Assembly (NCBI GenBank): GCA_027062125.1
Contig: JAMOTW010000110.1
Location: 1 to 6,461 of the forward strand
DNA length: 6,461 nt
Direction of reading: 5' to 3'
Source: Thermococcus sp.
Lineage (GTDB): Archaea; Methanobacteriota_B; Thermococci; Thermococcales; Thermococcaceae
Position numbers and translations under genes: made by a program. Of this stretch, positions 5,054 through 6,461 are shown piece after piece; the first letter of the stretch is position 1; every line of letters starts with the position of its first letter. The notes beneath the pieces were generated by a model. It was not told the origin of the DNA and did not search any database. It saw only the letters and a list, made by a program, of their open reading frames with translations.

Positions 5054-5335
5054 ATGCGCGGCGACCTGATAAGGGTTCTCAGCTCGGTTGAAGAGAAGGC
5101 CAACGAGCTCAAGCTCGACGGCTACGAGCCGGACGTGGTTCTGCTCGGGAGGAAGGCCTACGAGTTCGTGAGGGAGCAGGTGAACGAGGAGTTCGGCGAC
5201 GAGGAAGAGGTCTTTGAGCTCTCGGGACTGACGGTAAGGGTCGTGGAAGAGCTCGAGGGCGATGCCGTCGTCATAGACAGCAAGTCCCTCGGCCTCGGTC
5301 TCGGCGGGGCGAAGAGGTTCAGGGTCGTCCTATGA
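5054..5335 (+). CDS. DUF1884 protein, HK97-type A-domain (Family 4) encapsulin-like
   Basis: A 93-residue small acidic protein. MRGDLIRVL (1-9), DGYEPDVVLLGRKAYEF (22-38) and GDAVVIDSKSLGLGLGGAKR (69-88) match my memory of the Thermococcales family DUF1884 (PF08967), whose member PF0899 of Pyrococcus furiosus has a crystal structure. The family has been proposed to be an isolated A-domain of the HK97 capsid fold (Family 4 encapsulin), reported next to genes for enzymes as possible cargo. Predicted features are an N-terminal helix (1-20), a strand plus helix (27-46), an acidic linker (48-53) and a beta-rich C-terminal half. There is no signal peptide or membrane segment. The in-frame GTG codons at 5042 and 5045 are more likely part of the ribosome binding site than starts, and ATG 5054 gives the family's N-terminus. 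The 3' end overlaps the CitG-like gene by 17 bp. Biochemical function is unproven. Confidence 0.8.
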   Translation: MRGDLIRVLSSVEEKANELKLDGYEPDVVLLGRKAYEFVREQVNEEFGDEEEVFELSGLTVRVVEELEGDAVVIDSKSLGLGLGGAKRFRVVL

Positions 5336-6245
5336 CCCCCCAGACCTTTCCGTCTCTGATTTCCATTCTAAGCCCCCGTAGAACGAGCAGGGCCAGCGAT
5401 ACCGCCATTATATCTGCCAGGCTTCCGGGGTTTCTCAAATCGCCCCGCTCCCTCATGAACGCGTCGAACTCATCCAGGGAGAGCCTGCCCTCGAGGACCT
5501 CCGCGGCCTTCCCCCTGACGATCTCCGCCTCTTTCCTTCCTGCCTTTCTGGCTATCAGCGTGTCCTCTTTTTTAGCCAGAAGCTCGATGAAGGCGGTGAC
5601 AACGGCCTCCTCAAGGGGGAGTCCCTTTATCAGCTCGTAGAGTCTGCCGAAGGTGGAGTAGCTCAGCTCGTACCCGTTCAGCCACTCGCAGAATATAAGC
5701 TCCCGTTCGCAGCTCATTTCGGCGAGTCTGGCAAGGTTTATCTCGTCCCTGAAGAGCTCCCTGAAGGAGTCGTCGGAGTAGACGTCGTACTTGACCCCGC
5801 CGGGGATTCCCTTGGGGTTGGCTATCCTTATCGCCCTGTAAAACTCCATGCTGTCCCTCACGGTGGATTCCTCTATCAGGAGCCTCGCCTTCTCCCTCGC
5901 GTCGAGCATGTTCCTGCCCAGAACCGTGCCCATGATGAGCGGGACGGAGAGCGCTATGACGCCGAAGTTGGGGTTGGCGTCCTGGCTTTCTCTCGACGCC
6001 TGGACGGCGCGCTTTATCAGCTCCCCGATTCCAGCCTCGTTGAAGCTCAGAATCCCCTTCCGAAGAAGCTCGGCCGTTTTGATGGCCTCGTAGTAGACCC
6101 CGACAACCGCCGTGTCCGCGAAGAGGAAGTTGTAGAGGGTGAGGTCGTCGAAGTCGCGGTAGCGGTTCACATTGCCGGGCTTTGGAATAGTAGCCTCTAA
6201 GAGCGGGCCGAGGATGAAAGCGCGGACTATCTTAAACCTCTCCAT
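5319..6245 (-). CDS. CitG-like triphosphoribosyl-dephospho-CoA synthase homologue
   Basis: A 308-residue cytoplasmic protein of the CitG/MdcB family (COG1767). In bacteria this enzyme makes 2'-(5''-triphosphoribosyl)-3'-dephospho-CoA from ATP and dephospho-CoA, the precursor of the prosthetic group of citrate lyase and malonate decarboxylase. Family marks in order are LEATIPKPGNVNRYRDF (residues 16-32), DANPNFGVIALSVPL (89-103, matching the GANTxxG motif), KEDTLIARKAG (226-236, matching the DDT/D-T motif) and RNPGSLADIMAVSL (271-284). Acidic and glycine motifs are largely kept, so it is probably a functional nucleotide-binding enzyme. Archaeal members usually lack citrate lyase partners, and none is seen here, so the product's use is unknown. 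The ATG at 6245 directly follows the TGA of the upstream membrane gene; GGTGGTG inside that gene's last codons serves as ribosome binding site, suggesting translational coupling. Confidence 0.83.
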   Translation of the reverse strand: MERFKIVRAFILGPLLEATIPKPGNVNRYRDFDDLTLYNFLFADTAVVGVYYEAIKTAELLRKGILSFNEAGIGELIKRAVQASRESQDANPNFGVIALSVPLIMGTVLGRNMLDAREKARLLIEESTVRDSMEFYRAIRIANPKGIPGGVKYDVYSDDSFRELFRDEINLARLAEMSCERELIFCEWLNGYELSYSTFGRLYELIKGLPLEEAVVTAFIELLAKKEDTLIARKAGRKEAEIVRGKAAEVLEGRLSLDEFDAFMRERGDLRNPGSLADIMAVSLALLVLRGLRMEIRDGKVWGVIGRP

Positions 6246-6461
6246 TCACACCACCAGGTAGAGCAGCAGATAGATCAGGTAGAGGGCCAGAACGACCCTC
6301 CTCGCGGTTCTCCTGAGCATCATGTAGAGGCCGAACGCTATGAGCGTCACGCCCCAGAAGGCGTCCTTGATGTAGGGCGCGTAGGGCTTCAGGGGTTCGA
6401 GAAACGCCGGCTCGAACTGCCGCAGAAGCAGGAGGAGGCCGAGGAAGACGAGGAGTGCCCC
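6246..6461 (-). CDS. Small membrane protein, C-terminal part (runs off right edge)
   Basis: The last 71 residues of a protein that starts beyond the right edge. It is strongly hydrophobic: the tail of one membrane segment (visible residues 1-13), a short polar loop rich in Pro and Tyr (15-34), a second segment (about 34-49, WGVTLIAFGLYMML), a basic loop RRTARR (50-55) and a final segment (56-71) ending LLLYLVV. The basic loop between the last two segments suggests it faces the cytoplasm. I do not recognise the family. Its TGA stop abuts the ATG of the CitG-like gene with no intervening base, so the two are almost certainly co-transcribed. Confidence 0.75.
   Translation of the reverse strand, partial: GALLVFLGLLLLLRQFEPAFLEPLKPYAPYIKDAFWGVTLIAFGLYMMLRRTARRVVLALYLIYLLLYLVV

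Noticed and set aside
5932..5938. ATGATGA resembling the C box of an archaeal C/D guide RNA
   Set aside because: No suitable CTGA D box follows at the expected distance, and the bases lie within the conserved CitG-like coding sequence.

Overview
The window looks like a piece of a Thermococcus (Euryarchaeota, Thermococcales) chromosome. The signs are a ribose-1,5-bisphosphate isomerase of the archaeal AMP-degrading pathway, a small DUF1884-type protein known mainly from Pyrococcus and Thermococcus, GC-rich third codon positions, archaeal BRE/TATA promoters with short leaders, GGTGAT-type ribosome binding sites and oligo-T terminators without hairpins. I could not run a search, so the species is open. 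I see no rRNA, tRNA, insertion sequence, integrase or CRISPR array. It reads as a compact core or near-core region rather than a mobile island.

Layout from left to right. (1) Bases 1-583, minus strand: the N-terminal 194 residues of ribose-1,5-bisphosphate isomerase, running off the left edge. (2) Bases 584-837: a divergent promoter region with two short symmetric elements. (3) Bases 838-2079, plus: a PLP-dependent class I/II aminotransferase of the 2-aminoadipate/kynurenine aminotransferase type. (4) Bases 2146-3027, plus: a class I glutamine amidotransferase-like (peptidase C26/PuuD-like) protein with Gln where the catalytic His is expected. (5) Bases 2954-3796, minus: an SplB-like radical SAM protein whose 3' end overlaps the previous gene. 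(6) Bases 3857-4267, plus: an OsmC/Ohr-family protein, divergent from the radical SAM gene and apparently sharing one palindromic TATA element with it. (7) Bases 4316-4957, plus: a MarC/SnatA-type membrane protein. (8) Bases 5054-5335, plus: a 93-residue DUF1884 protein, the family proposed to be HK97-fold A-domain (Family 4) encapsulin-like. (9) Bases 5319-6245, minus: a CitG-like triphosphoribosyl-dephospho-CoA synthase homologue. (10) Bases 6246-6461, minus: the C-terminal end of a small membrane protein whose stop codon directly abuts the CitG-like start.

The genes are mostly separate transcription units with their own TATA boxes, and only the last pair looks like a true operon. The isomerase belongs to nucleoside salvage toward archaeal Rubisco and the aminotransferase to amino-acid metabolism. 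The radical SAM and OsmC genes are paired by promoter. The points most worth a second look are the missing catalytic His in the amidotransferase, the DUF1884 protein without an obvious cargo partner, the CitG-like gene without citrate lyase genes in view, the shared TATA element, and the 74-bp convergent overlap with a terminator placed inside the opposite coding sequence.
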